The notes: generated from the sequence alone by a model not told the origin. Counted from the first letter of the stretch, positions 1-8,387 are shown. The stretch: DNA of 64,000 nt from Rubrolithibacter sp043763625 (GCA_043763625.1 JAYULL010000188.1:1-64000), one strand, 5' to 3'. Numbers and translations are program-made.

Positions 1-21
1 ATTAAAACTTACCTATTCCTG

Positions 22-57
22 AAAAAGAGGTTCTGAAAAGAAGCTCTTTTTCTTTTT
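22..57 (+). terminator. Rho-independent terminator of a gene outside the window
   Basis: An A-rich left arm (22-34) pairs with a T-rich right arm (39-51) around a GAAA tetraloop at 35-38, with a single G/G mismatch, and a T tract continues to 57. Because the left arm begins with A's and the right arm ends in T's, it could work in both directions. No gene in the first 250 bases reads into it, so it probably ends a gene lying before base 1. Confidence 0.55.
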
Positions 58-245
58 GAACCGGCTTGCTTGGTTAAAGGCGACTCACGCTTTCGTTTCA
101 AAAATTCCGAATAAAAAACTCAGTTTGATCTACGTTCTGCTCAAACTTTCACCTGCCTTGTACCAATATTTTTAAAAGCAATAATCTATAGTTGTTGACC
201 AAACGTCAAATCCTCCTATTGCTATTAAAAAAGACCGTCAGTAAG

Positions 246-253
246 TATCTTTG
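246..253 (+). promoter_or_regulatory. Bacteroidota -7 box for mqnC
   Basis: TATCTTTG matches TAnnTTTG, the -7 element used by the primary sigma factor of Bacteroidota. It ends 6 nt before the ATG at 260, so the predicted transcript would start at or next to the start codon. I see no clear TTTG -33 element at the usual distance. Confidence 0.5.
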
Positions 254-259
254 CATGGA

Positions 260-1384
260 ATGAATATTAAAAATCTTCTTAGAAGAGCGAACGATTTTGA
301 TTTCTTAACTATCGAAGAAGGCGTGTTTTTATTTGCAGAAGCCGGAACTGCGGAGTTAATGTACACGGCCGATGAACTTCGAAAAATTCAAGTTCCGCAC
401 GGGAAAGTAACGTGGCAGATCGATCGAAATGTAAATACAACCAACGTTTGCATTGCCAACTGCAAGTTCTGTAATTTCTTTCGTCGACCCGGGCACGAAG
501 ACAGTTATATTACCGGTATCGACACCTATAAGACAAAAATTGAAGAAACTTTTCGCTTTGGCGGCGACCAACTTTTGCTTCAGGGTGGTCATCATCCCGA
601 CTTGGGTTTACAGTTTTACAGGGATTTATTCAGACAATTAAAAAAGTTATATCCTACTTTGAAACTTCATTCGCTGGGCCCGCCCGAAATTGCTCATATT
701 GCCAAACTTGATAACTTATCACATACCGAAGTATTAAGCCAACTGAAAGAAGCCGGGCTTGATTCCCTTCCCGGGGCAGGAGCAGAAATTCTAAATGATC
801 GGGTACGCCGATTAATATCTAAAGGAAAATGTGGCGGACAAGAATGGCTAGATGTAATGCGGGCCGCACATAAGCTCGATATTTCTACATCGGCAACGAT
901 GATGTTCGGCCATGTAGAAACGCTTGAAGAACGATTCGAACATTTAGTTTGGATTAGGTCTGTTCAGACAGAAAAGCCAGCAAATTCACAAGGATTTACA
1001 GCCTTTATTCCGTGGCCTTTTCAAGATGACGGAACGCTACTGAGAAAAGTAAGAGGAATCACAAATAACGTTACGACGGACGAATACTTGCGAATGATTG
1101 CCCTCAGCAGAATTATGCTCCCAAATATTAAAAATATTCAGGCTTCGTGGTTAACGGTCGGTAAACAAACCGCTCAGCTTTGTCTTCATGGCGGAGCGAA
1201 TGACTTCGGCTCAATCATGCTTGAGGAAAATGTAGTTTCTGCTGCCGGAGCTCCCCATCGTTTTACAGCTAACGGAATTCAAGAAGCGATACGTGAGGCC
1301 GGATTTAAACCGCAATTAAGGACGCAACAATACGAATTTCGAGAAATGCCGTTGCAGTTAGAGCAGCAGTTGATAAATTATTAA
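260..1384 (+). CDS. mqnC: Cyclic dehypoxanthinyl futalosine synthase
   Basis: Radical-SAM enzyme of the futalosine pathway to menaquinone; it converts dehypoxanthinyl futalosine to its cyclic form in the cytoplasm. A CxxxCxxC cluster motif (CIANCKFC, about residues 64-71) follows DRNVNTTNVC. Further along come GAEILNDRVR and TATMMFGHVET-type segments (here SATMMFGHVE) typical of MqnC rather than MqnE. Length, 374 residues, fits the family. An in-frame TTG at 251 would extend it by three residues, but the -7 box covers that codon, so ATG 260 is preferred. scpB follows after 17 nt, suggesting co-transcription. No other mqn gene is in the window. Confidence 0.9.
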   Translation: MNIKNLLRRANDFDFLTIEEGVFLFAEAGTAELMYTADELRKIQVPHGKVTWQIDRNVNTTNVCIANCKFCNFFRRPGHEDSYITGIDTYKTKIEETFRFGGDQLLLQGGHHPDLGLQFYRDLFRQLKKLYPTLKLHSLGPPEIAHIAKLDNLSHTEVLSQLKEAGLDSLPGAGAEILNDRVRRLISKGKCGGQEWLDVMRAAHKLDISTSATMMFGHVETLEERFEHLVWIRSVQTEKPANSQGFTAFIPWPFQDDGTLLRKVRGITNNVTTDEYLRMIALSRIMLPNIKNIQASWLTVGKQTAQLCLHGGANDFGSIMLEENVVSAAGAPHRFTANGIQEAIREAGFKPQLRTQQYEFREMPLQLEQQLINY

Positions 1385-1401
1385 CGGTTTGAATACTAAG
1401 C

Positions 1402-1977
1402 ATGTCCGGAAAAATTAGTTTAGACACGCTCACTTTTAATGTTGAAGCACTGATTTTCTCCTCAGAAAGCAGCATTTCTTTAAAGGAAATTCGACATGTT
1501 TTGCAACAGGCTTTAGAACAAGCAATCGAAGAACCTGAAATTCAAAGATCTATTAGCGATATTCAAGAAAAGTACGATGAGAACTTTGCTCTCGAACTGG
1601 TTTATCTTGATGGCGGATATCAATTTCTCACAAAAAAGAAATACTACCGGGTTATCAACCGACTTCAAATTCACCGAAGCAAGAAAAAACTGAGTCAAGC
1701 CGCTTTAGAAACTTTAGCTATCGTCGCTTACCGGCAACCGGTTACCAAATTGGAAATTGAACAAATAAGAGGTGTAAATTGCGATTATACTGTTCAAAAG
1801 TTGCTGGAAAAAGAATTGATAAGTATATCGGGAAAAGCAGAAAGCATAGGAAAGCCATTACTTTACAGCACAGGCTTAGTATTCATGGACTATTTTGGAA
1901 TTAACGATAAAGCAGAATTGCCGAAAATAAATGAACTTTCAAGTACTAACAACGAGATAGGAAGAGCCCCGGAATAA
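1402..1977 (+). CDS. scpB: Segregation and condensation protein B
   Basis: Partner of ScpA and SMC in the bacterial condensin complex that organises and separates chromosomes. The protein has two winged-helix domains. The second carries the signature LSQAALETLAIVAYRQPVT (about residues 97-115), then EIEQIRGVN and a GKPLLYSTGLVFMDYFGI segment that closely follows the family pattern. Length, 191 residues, is normal. The C-terminal 20 residues are low-complexity. It lies 17 nt after mqnC in the same direction; scpA is not in the window. Confidence 0.93.
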   Translation: MSGKISLDTLTFNVEALIFSSESSISLKEIRHVLQQALEQAIEEPEIQRSISDIQEKYDENFALELVYLDGGYQFLTKKKYYRVINRLQIHRSKKKLSQAALETLAIVAYRQPVTKLEIEQIRGVNCDYTVQKLLEKELISISGKAESIGKPLLYSTGLVFMDYFGINDKAELPKINELSSTNNEIGRAPE

Positions 1978-2081
1978 TCTAAAATCTTTTAGTAAATTCA
2001 TTTTTATATTATTTTTACTGTATAAAATCTTTATCGAATAAATTTTTTAGAATCCTAATTAACTCTCTAATTAAATAAAAA

Positions 2082-2270
2082 ATGAAAACGCAAAAGAAGC
2101 AAGAGGCTAAATCTAAAGGAATTGTGCCGGGTGGAGCTAATAAAACTTTCGTTAAACCTGCAGACTTGAAGCCTTCAAAAAAATTAGAAGATGAAGATGA
2201 TGAATTTGATGAACCGCTCGAAGATGTGGATTTTGAAAGTTTAAATAATTTTGAAGACGACGACTATTAA
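2082..2270 (+). CDS. Small acidic hydrophilic protein
   Basis: A 62-residue protein with a lysine-rich N-terminal half and a strongly acidic C-terminal half (repeated D/E, ending FEDDDY). It has no signal peptide, membrane segment or cysteine and is probably disordered in part. It stands alone between scpB, 104 nt upstream, and a strong terminator 23 nt downstream. That, plus an ATG after an AT-rich leader, supports it as a real gene. I do not recognise a function; the charge layout could suit binding to a nucleic acid or a basic protein. Confidence 0.65.
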   Translation: MKTQKKQEAKSKGIVPGGANKTFVKPADLKPSKKLEDEDDEFDEPLEDVDFESLNNFEDDDY

Positions 2271-2292
2271 TCAATATAATCTTGTTCCCCCG

Positions 2293-2320
2293 AGCATTCA
2301 GAAACCCTGAATGCTTTTTT
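2293..2320 (+). terminator. Terminator of the small acidic protein gene
   Basis: A perfect 9-bp stem (AGCATTCAG at 2293-2301 with CTGAATGCT at 2307-2315) around a 5-nt loop is followed by T's through 2320. The tract runs directly into the -7 box of the next gene. Confidence 0.85.
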
Positions 2321-2327
2321 ATTTTTG
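2320..2327 (+). promoter_or_regulatory. -7 box overlapping the preceding terminator
   Basis: TATTTTTG matches TAnnTTTG. Its first base is the last T of the terminator tract, and it ends 4 nt before the ATG at 2332, implying a leaderless or almost leaderless message for the GNAT-like gene. Confidence 0.5.
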
Positions 2328-2331
2328 ATGC

Positions 2332-3450
2332 ATGACTATAATCGAAGTATCTGACAAAAAAACAAGGCGAGAGTTTCTAAATATTTCTAGAATTATTTAT
2401 CAAAATGATCCTGTTTGGGTCTGTCCCTTAGATATTGATATCGAGGCAATTTTTGATCCCCAAAAAAACAACTTCCATAAACACGGCATAGCAAAGCGTT
2501 GGATATTAAAAAATGAAAAAGCCGAACTTATCGGTCGTATTGCCGCCTTTATTAATCATGAAAAGGCATACTCATACGAACAACCGACCGGTGGAATAGG
2601 ATTTTTTGAGTGTGTTAACAGTTATGAAGCCGCAAGTCTACTTTTCGATACCGCTAAAATATGGCTGGAAAAGCAAGGGATGAAAGCGATGGACGGGCCT
2701 ATTAACTTCGGAGAAAATGATACCTTTTGGGGATTGCTAATTGATGGGTTTACACACCCTTCTTTCGGGATGAATTACAATCCGCCTTATTACCAGGAGT
2801 TTTTCCAGAGGTACGGATTTGAAGTTCTATACGAACAAATCACCAACCATTTGGATGTTTATAAACCCTTTCCGGAGCGTTTCACTAAAATAGCAAATTG
2901 GGTAGCTCAAAAACCCGGATATGAATTCAAGCATTTGTCGGTTAAAGAGTTTGATAAATTTGCTCGCGACTTTATGGAAATTTATAACGACGGATGGTCT
3001 GACTTCCCGAATTTCGTTCCTATTAATAAGGCTACAATTCTTGAAAGTTTCCAAAAAATGAAACCGATTTTAGACCCGAAGCTGGTTTGGTTCGCCTACA
3101 TAAACAATGAACCTGCTGCTTTTGTCGTAATCCTGCCCGATGCTAATCAGATAACCAAACCTCTAAAAGGAAAACTCGGTCTTATTGAGAAAATCAAATT
3201 CGTATACTATAGATGGCGGGGAGTTAGCAGAATGCGTGCAGTTGTAATGGGAAGCAAAAAAGCTTTTCAGAAGCATGGACTGGAATCTGCGTTGTTTATC
3301 AAACTAAAAGAATATGTGCTTCCCCTAAATAAGTATAAAGAGCTTGAACTATCTTGGGTCGGAGATTTTAACAATAAGATGCTGGCTTTGCACGAGGCAA
3401 CCGGTGCAACCTTAGGTAAAAAACATGTTACGATGCGTAAATTTTTTTAA
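2332..3450 (+). CDS. GNAT-superfamily-like protein
   Basis: A 372-residue soluble protein resembling large Bacteroidota proteins annotated as N-acetyltransferases. The C-terminal part has the GNAT arrangement: VWFAYINNEPAAFVVILPD strands, then AVVMGSKKAFQKHGLESALF, where the cofactor loop and helix would lie, then LELSWVGDFNNKMLALHEATGA. The N-terminal half (about 1-180) looks like a second, diverged unit, with the conserved-looking stretch DGPINFGENDTFWG (about 123-136). The substrate cannot be read from sequence. It has its own promoter and no operon partner; the next gene is convergent. Confidence 0.6.
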   Translation: MTIIEVSDKKTRREFLNISRIIYQNDPVWVCPLDIDIEAIFDPQKNNFHKHGIAKRWILKNEKAELIGRIAAFINHEKAYSYEQPTGGIGFFECVNSYEAASLLFDTAKIWLEKQGMKAMDGPINFGENDTFWGLLIDGFTHPSFGMNYNPPYYQEFFQRYGFEVLYEQITNHLDVYKPFPERFTKIANWVAQKPGYEFKHLSVKEFDKFARDFMEIYNDGWSDFPNFVPINKATILESFQKMKPILDPKLVWFAYINNEPAAFVVILPDANQITKPLKGKLGLIEKIKFVYYRWRGVSRMRAVVMGSKKAFQKHGLESALFIKLKEYVLPLNKYKELELSWVGDFNNKMLALHEATGATLGKKHVTMRKFF

Positions 3451-3454
3451 CATG

Positions 3455-3478
3455 CAGTCCGGACTTATTGCCGGACTG
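3455..3478. terminator. Hairpin between convergent genes, possible terminator
   Basis: CAGTCCGG (3455-3462) and CCGGACTG (3471-3478) form a perfect 8-bp stem with an 8-nt loop, exactly between two convergent genes. Neither strand has a proper T tract after it, so a terminating role is inferred from position only. Confidence 0.35.
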
Positions 3479-3482
3479 TAGG

Positions 3483-3824
3483 TTATACTAAAACTTTAGA
3501 ACGTCTAAGTTCTTCATACAGCTCAATGACCTTTTTTTGTAATTCGATTACTTCAACTTCGCGTTGCTGAAGTTTTTTTGTTATAGTTTCCAATTCAGAA
3601 ACATACTTTTCTTGTTGTTCTGAATCGTTGAACGTAAGTAATTGAACAACACTCATTTCGAACAAATTAGCAATTTGTTCAAGTCGAGAAAGGTTAATGT
3701 CAGTAATGCCGGTTTCAATTTTTGAAAAAGCAGGTATTGAAATATCCAACCTCTTAGCCACGTCTTCCTGACTCCATCCTTTCTGATGCCGCAGTAGCCT
3801 TATTTTTTTTCCTAACGTCTTCAT
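3483..3824 (-). CDS. XRE-family transcriptional regulator with coiled-coil tail
   Basis: The N-terminal 60 residues form a Cro/C1-type helix-turn-helix: IRLLRHQKGWSQEDVAKRL leads into ISIPAFSKIETG, the recognition-helix region. From about residue 70 to the end, heptad-like repeats of E/K/L predict a dimerising coiled coil. At 113 residues there is no room for a ligand domain. It lies 24 nt downstream of mpl and is probably transcribed with it at the end of the 8043-3483 run, so a link to cell-wall recycling is possible but not shown. Confidence 0.75.
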   Translation of the reverse strand: MKTLGKKIRLLRHQKGWSQEDVAKRLDISIPAFSKIETGITDINLSRLEQIANLFEMSVVQLLTFNDSEQQEKYVSELETITKKLQQREVEVIELQKKVIELYEELRRSKVLV

Positions 3825-3848
3825 GTGCTTTTGATTTAAATTATTGTC

Positions 3849-5210
3849 CTATTTTACAATGTTCCGTGCCAACTCGTTAAGATTTAACCCTCCGAAATTA
3901 CCTGAACTCATTAATAGCAAGTTTTTTCTGTTATAATTAATATAACTCAAAAATCTTTCCAATATTTCGGGATTGTTGAAAAATTTTAACTTTTTATTAC
4001 CAAATGATTTCCTTACTGTATCCTCACCGTATTCTTGCATTTGTTTCTGCTCAAATGTCCGTCTATCAATAAAAACTACAGGCTCGTCTGCCAAGTCCAT
4101 GGCACCGGTATACTCGTTTAAGAAGTCTCTATTTAAACTACTAAACGTATGTAATTCCATAATTGCTACAAGCTTTCTTTCAGGAAATTGTTTTTTTACC
4201 GCCTCTATTGTTGCCTTAAGTTTTGAGGGTGAATGGGCAAAGTCTTTATATACAGCAGTATCATTGTTTGATGCGAGTAATTCTAACCGTCGGGCGGCGC
4301 CTGTAAAGGAACTCACAGCAGTATAAAATTGCTCATCTTCAATTCCTAATAATCTGCAAACTTGTTTTGCACCTTCGATATTTTGAAGATTATGCTCGCC
4401 GAATACTTTTAACGGCACTTCTTTTCCTTCGCCGGTTACGATATATGTAATTCCCGCTTCAATTTTATACCGGGGTGTTGAATAAGCATTTTTTTTTATA
4501 CTGCCATCATAGCCATAAACTAATTCTTTTAATACTTCATCTTTCTCGTTGTAAATTATATTTCCTCTGGGAACCAAGGTCTTTAAAAACTCGGCAAATT
4601 GCTCAACGTAGTTTCCGAAAGTCGGGAAAACATTAATATGATCCCAAGCTATACCGCTTATCAATCCTATATTACCTTTATATAAGTGAAACTTAGGTCG
4701 CCTGTCGATAGGCGAAGCAAGATATTCATCTCCTTCAATGATAATTACCGGTGCTTCTGCTGTCAGCTTCACCATAGTATCAAATCCTTCTAATTGCGCA
4801 CCTACCATATAATCAAAATCCTGATTGTTATGTTTTAAAACATGCATAATCATAGAAGTGATTGATGTTTTGCCGTGGCTTCCTCCAATTACAACTCGTA
4901 CTTTACCTTTAGATTGCTCGTAGATGTATTCGGGGTAAGAATAGACTTTCAAATTCAGCTCTTGCGCTTTTTTTAACTCAGGATTTTCGGGACGTGCATG
5001 CATTCCTAAAATTACCGCGTCCAAATCCCGAGTAATTCTATTTTCATCCCAACCCATACTCTTAGGTAAAAGCCCGTGTTTTTGCAAGCGCGAACTTGAA
5101 GGTTCAAAAATTGCATCGTCTGAACCGGTTACTTGATACCCTTTTTTCGCTAGTGCAATGGCAAGGTTATGCATAGCACTACCGCCAATAGCAATAAAGT
5201 GTAATCGCAT
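3849..5210 (-). CDS. mpl: UDP-N-acetylmuramate:tripeptide ligase
   Basis: Mur-ligase family enzyme that joins recycled L-Ala-gamma-D-Glu-meso-DAP tripeptide to UDP-MurNAc, using ATP, in peptidoglycan recycling. The N-terminal nucleotide fold starts MRLHFIAIGGSAM. The ATP loop GGSHGKTS is at about 109-116. DEYLASPIDRRPKF and SGIAWDHINVFPT, and the C-terminal domain with DFAHSPSKLKATIEA, match Mpl rather than MurC (DR.PKF motif). Length 453 is typical. It sits 47 nt after prmA in a minus-strand run. No MurC-like paralogue is present here for comparison. Confidence 0.88.
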   Translation of the reverse strand: MRLHFIAIGGSAMHNLAIALAKKGYQVTGSDDAIFEPSSSRLQKHGLLPKSMGWDENRITRDLDAVILGMHARPENPELKKAQELNLKVYSYPEYIYEQSKGKVRVVIGGSHGKTSITSMIMHVLKHNNQDFDYMVGAQLEGFDTMVKLTAEAPVIIIEGDEYLASPIDRRPKFHLYKGNIGLISGIAWDHINVFPTFGNYVEQFAEFLKTLVPRGNIIYNEKDEVLKELVYGYDGSIKKNAYSTPRYKIEAGITYIVTGEGKEVPLKVFGEHNLQNIEGAKQVCRLLGIEDEQFYTAVSSFTGAARRLELLASNNDTAVYKDFAHSPSKLKATIEAVKKQFPERKLVAIMELHTFSSLNRDFLNEYTGAMDLADEPVVFIDRRTFEQKQMQEYGEDTVRKSFGNKKLKFFNNPEILERFLSYINYNRKNLLLMSSGNFGGLNLNELARNIVK

Positions 5211-5257
5211 TGAAATGATTTTTATATTAAGTTAACAAGAATAAACAAAAGGAAGTT

Positions 5258-6097
5258 TTATATTCTTTTAATAAATTTTGCAGCAACCCAGTTGTCTGTT
5301 TTTTTGTTTGAATTAAATTCTAGGCCGCATTTTTCTGCTTCAATAGTTACAACTTCCAAATCAGTGTCGTAAAAGCCGCTAAGTAATAAAACTCCTCCGT
5401 TTTTGATTTTTGTAGAATATTGCGCGATTTGTTGAAGTAAAATATTTCGATTAATATTTGCTAAAATTATATTAAACTCCTTTGCCGGAATTACTTCCGT
5501 AGAACCGCAAATTGCAGTAATATTTTGGACAATGTTAAGAGCCGAATTTTCTTGAGTGCTCGCGAAGCAAAGCGGATCGTAGTCTATAGCCGTGATTTCA
5601 ATCGCTCCAAGCTTTCCGGCAAGAATCGCCAAAATTCCGGTACCACAGCCCATGTCTAAAACCTTTTTTCCGGCAAATTCTTCTTCAAGCATTAATTCCA
5701 TCATCATGGCAGTAGTTTGATGATGACCGGTGCCGAAAGCCATTTTTGGATCAATGATTATTTCAAAAGGAAATTCCGGTTTCCCGGGATGAAAAGTTGC
5801 CCGAACGTAGCATTTATCAGAAATGGTTATTGGAGAAAAGTTGCTTTCCCATACTTCGTTCCAATTCTGTTGTTCAACAGTTGTAGTCGAAAAGTTGATC
5901 TGAAAAGACTCGCGAAAGCCGGCAACCACAACATTCAGCTTATCTTCGCTAAAACTTTGTTCTGAAGCAAACGCTTTAAAGCCGGATTCTGTTTCTTCAA
6001 ACGTATCGAATCCGGCTTGTGCCAAAGCATCTATCAGCAGATCCTGATGAAAGCCAAGATGGTTTTTAAGGGTAAAATCTACTTCGTAATAAAGCAT
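5258..6097 (-). CDS. prmA: Ribosomal protein L11 methyltransferase
   Basis: SAM-dependent enzyme that trimethylates ribosomal protein L11. The SAM-binding motif VLDMGCGTG lies at about 146-154, preceded by DPKMAFGTGHHQTT (about 116-129), which is the PrmA hallmark, and followed by the NPF/NP-like post-motif ILANINRNIL. Length, 279 residues, is within range. Its start codon overlaps the tpiA stop as TAATG, so translation is probably coupled. Confidence 0.9.
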   Translation of the reverse strand: MLYYEVDFTLKNHLGFHQDLLIDALAQAGFDTFEETESGFKAFASEQSFSEDKLNVVVAGFRESFQINFSTTTVEQQNWNEVWESNFSPITISDKCYVRATFHPGKPEFPFEIIIDPKMAFGTGHHQTTAMMMELMLEEEFAGKKVLDMGCGTGILAILAGKLGAIEITAIDYDPLCFASTQENSALNIVQNITAICGSTEVIPAKEFNIILANINRNILLQQIAQYSTKIKNGGVLLLSGFYDTDLEVVTIEAEKCGLEFNSNKKTDNWVAAKFIKRI

Positions 6098-6864
6098 TAT
6101 TTGTTAAAGGTTTTTGCTATATCAACAAAATCCCTCGACTTTAAAGAAGCTCCGCCGATTAAGCCGCCGTCAATATCAGCTTGGCCGAAAAGCTCTGCCG
6201 CATTTTTTGCATTACAGCTTCCGCCATAAAGAATAGTTGTATTTTCTGCAATTTCGATTCCAAATTTTGCTTCAATTTCTTTACGGATAAACGCATGAAT
6301 TTCCTGTGCTTGTTCAGGTGTTGCCGTCAATCCTGTTCCGATTGCCCAAACCGGTTCGTAAGCTAAAACAAGTTTAGAAAAATCTTCCGCTGAAAGGTTG
6401 AAAATGCCTTCTTCAAGTTGTTTCCTGATGACTTCGAAGTGTTTTCCGGCATTACGCTCGTCCAAAGTTTCACCTATACAAAAGATAGGTTTCAAATTGT
6501 TCTTTAATACTGCGTTTACTTTATCTAAAAGTGCAACGTCTGTTTCACCGAAATACTGACGACGTTCAGAATGCCCTAAAATAACGTACTCTGCTCCTAC
6601 CGATTTAACCATTGAAGCAGAAACTTCGCCGGTATAAGCGCCCGAATCTGCTTGATGACAATTTTGGGCGCCTATAAAAACCTTGGAACTTCCTTTAGCT
6701 GCTTGGCTTAATGTATTTATGTAAACAAAAGGCGGACAAATAACTACTTGTTGGTCTCCCAAAACTTCATCGATAACCATATTCACCACCTCAGAAAACA
6801 GGCTTTGTGCAGCCGATAAATCCAAGTTCATTTTCCAATTTCCGGCAACTATTTTTTTTCTCAT
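6097..6864 (-). CDS. tpiA: Triosephosphate isomerase
   Basis: Glycolytic enzyme interconverting dihydroxyacetone phosphate and glyceraldehyde 3-phosphate. All catalytic parts are visible: GNWKMN with Lys11, ILGHSERR with His98, AYEPVWAIGTG with Glu170 followed by flexible loop 6, and ILYGGS near the C-terminus. Length, 255 residues, is normal. It is 9 nt after the GlmU-like gene and overlaps prmA by one base. Confidence 0.97.
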   Translation of the reverse strand: MRKKIVAGNWKMNLDLSAAQSLFSEVVNMVIDEVLGDQQVVICPPFVYINTLSQAAKGSSKVFIGAQNCHQADSGAYTGEVSASMVKSVGAEYVILGHSERRQYFGETDVALLDKVNAVLKNNLKPIFCIGETLDERNAGKHFEVIRKQLEEGIFNLSAEDFSKLVLAYEPVWAIGTGLTATPEQAQEIHAFIRKEIEAKFGIEIAENTTILYGGSCNAKNAAELFGQADIDGGLIGGASLKSRDFVDIAKTFNK

Positions 6865-6873
6865 AATATGTTA

Positions 6874-8043
6874 TTAAAATCTTCTGTATTGTTCGGTTAA
6901 CTCAAAAACCTTGTGCAAAATATTCTTTTCGGTTTCGTTTAACATTTGGTTTCGGCGTTCAAAAACGCGTTCGCTTGTTTCAAACATTTTATTTAGGGCA
7001 TAAACCTCAAACCCGTGCGCTCCGCCCCAAGCGAAATCCGGAATGTAATTACGCGGATATCCCGATCCAAATACATTCGCTCCGACACCGACAACAGTTC
7101 CGGTATTGAACATGGTATTGATCCCGCATTTCGCATGGTCTGCCATAATTAATCCGCAAAATTGCAAGCCTGTTTTCCTGAAATGTTGCTTAGTATAATC
7201 CCAAAGTTTAACCTCGGCATAATTATTTTTAAGGTTAGAATTATTACTGTCGGCGCCTATGTTGCACCACTCGCCTAAAACCGAATTTCCTAAAAATCCT
7301 TCATGACCTTTAGAAGAATTGGCTTGTAGAACTGAGTTGCCGATCTCTCCACCCACCTTACATCCGGGACCGATTGTAGTTGCTCCGTAAATTTTTGCCC
7401 CCATTTTCACCAGCGCATCGTCGCATAATGCGAAAGAACCTCGAATAGCGGAGTTTTCCCATACCTGAGAATTATTTCCAAGATAAATCGGGCCTTTTAA
7501 GGTGTTAAATACAGAACATTCGGCTTCAGCTCCGTCCTCAACGAAAATATTTTCTCCCAGTACTCGATTTGTACTGCTCAATGAATTAGAAGTCCGGCCA
7601 TGTGTAATGAGTTTAAAATCCTTTCTGATTTCGACATCGCTATATTGAAAAATATGTTCCGGAAATTCTACCTTTAGAATGTCGTGAGTAAATGCTACTT
7701 TTTGCAAGTTGTCAATTTGGATTTCCGCGTCACCGGCTTTATAAGCAATTACCGTCGAATCTTGAACTAAAACTTCCCCTACTCTTAACTTGTCAATCGC
7801 TTCAAGTAGTTCTGCACCGGGACAAACGGATCCGTTTATAAAAAGATATTTTTCAGAGGCTTTGAAGGGAAATTTTTCTTGAAGATACTCTTCAGTTTTA
7901 AAACCGAAATTTTCAATCTTCAGATATTTCTGCCATTTTTCTGAAATCTTTAAAATTCCTATTCGTAAATCTGCAACAGGCCGGGTAAAAGTTAAAGGAA
8001 GAAGCGTTTCTCTTGCGTTGTCATCAAAGAAAATCAGAGTCAT
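6874..8043 (-). CDS. GlmU-like sugar nucleotidyltransferase
   Basis: A 389-residue protein of the Bacteroidota GlmU-like family. It begins LIFFDDNARETLLPLTFTRPVADLR, a diverged nucleotidyltransferase N-terminus. From about residue 170 it has a left-handed beta-helix built of hexapeptide repeats (IYLGNNSQVWENSAIRGS, IYGATTIGPGCKVGG, TGTVVGVGANVFG). This suggests coupled acyltransfer and uridylylation of an amino sugar, but the canonical GlmU signature LAAGxGTRM is absent, so the exact reaction is uncertain. It heads the run to tpiA, prmA and mpl, fitting cell-envelope and central carbon supply. Its promoter merges with the rpmE terminator. Confidence 0.75.
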   Translation of the reverse strand: MTLIFFDDNARETLLPLTFTRPVADLRIGILKISEKWQKYLKIENFGFKTEEYLQEKFPFKASEKYLFINGSVCPGAELLEAIDKLRVGEVLVQDSTVIAYKAGDAEIQIDNLQKVAFTHDILKVEFPEHIFQYSDVEIRKDFKLITHGRTSNSLSSTNRVLGENIFVEDGAEAECSVFNTLKGPIYLGNNSQVWENSAIRGSFALCDDALVKMGAKIYGATTIGPGCKVGGEIGNSVLQANSSKGHEGFLGNSVLGEWCNIGADSNNSNLKNNYAEVKLWDYTKQHFRKTGLQFCGLIMADHAKCGINTMFNTGTVVGVGANVFGSGYPRNYIPDFAWGGAHGFEVYALNKMFETSERVFERRNQMLNETEKNILHKVFELTEQYRRF

Positions 8044-8047
8044 GCGG

Positions 8048-8055
8048 CAAAAATA
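8048..8055 (-). promoter_or_regulatory. -7 box of the GlmU-like gene within a terminator U tract
   Basis: On the minus strand TATTTTTG follows the T run of the rpmE terminator and ends 4 nt before the ATG at 8043. It matches TAnnTTTG, and the mRNA would begin at or next to the start codon. Confidence 0.5.
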
Positions 8056-8087
8056 AAAAAAGTCCCAGCTGTTTAAACCGAGACTTT
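8051..8087 (-). terminator. rpmE terminator
   Basis: Read on the minus strand, arms at 8087-8078 and 8069-8059 make a 10-bp stem with two G-U pairs and an 8-nt loop, followed by seven T's. It lies 22 nt past the rpmE stop. Confidence 0.85.
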
Positions 8088-8108
8088 ATATTTTCAACAA
8101 AAAGTTTA

Positions 8109-8357
8109 TTACTTCTTTTGGTAACGGGTACGGAATTTATCAATACGTCCCGCAGTATCTACAAGCTTCATCTTGCCTGTATAAAACGGATGAGAAGTAT
8201 GAGAAATTTCTAACTTGATAAGCGGATATTCGTTTCCGTCTTCCCACTTAACAGTTTCTTTAGTATCGATACACGACTTAGTTACAAAGGAATAATCATT
8301 TGACATATCCTTGAATACAACTAATCTATAATTTTTGGGGTGTAAATCAGCCTTCAT
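8109..8357 (-). CDS. rpmE2: 50S ribosomal protein L31 type B
   Basis: An 82-residue ribosomal protein of the large subunit. It has the L31 core (MKADLHPKNYRLVVFKD, then SHPFYTGK, then GRIDKFRTRY) but lacks the CxxC pair of the zinc-binding form, so it is the zinc-independent C-minus paralogue. Such copies usually replace the zinc form when zinc is scarce; here no zinc-regulator site was seen upstream. It is monocistronic: a -7 box upstream and a strong terminator downstream. Confidence 0.95.
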   Translation of the reverse strand: MKADLHPKNYRLVVFKDMSNDYSFVTKSCIDTKETVKWEDGNEYPLIKLEISHTSHPFYTGKMKLVDTAGRIDKFRTRYQKK

Positions 8358-8379
8358 ATTAATATTTTTTCAAGAGGCG

Positions 8380-8387
8380 CAAATATA
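8380..8387 (-). promoter_or_regulatory. -7 box for rpmE2
   Basis: TATATTTG on the minus strand, 22 nt before the ATG at 8357, matches TAnnTTTG. No clear -33 TTTG is visible. Confidence 0.45.

Noticed and set aside
251..259. Longer mqnC starting at TTG 251
   Set aside because: TTG 251 is part of the TATCTTTG box; ATG 260 is the natural start.
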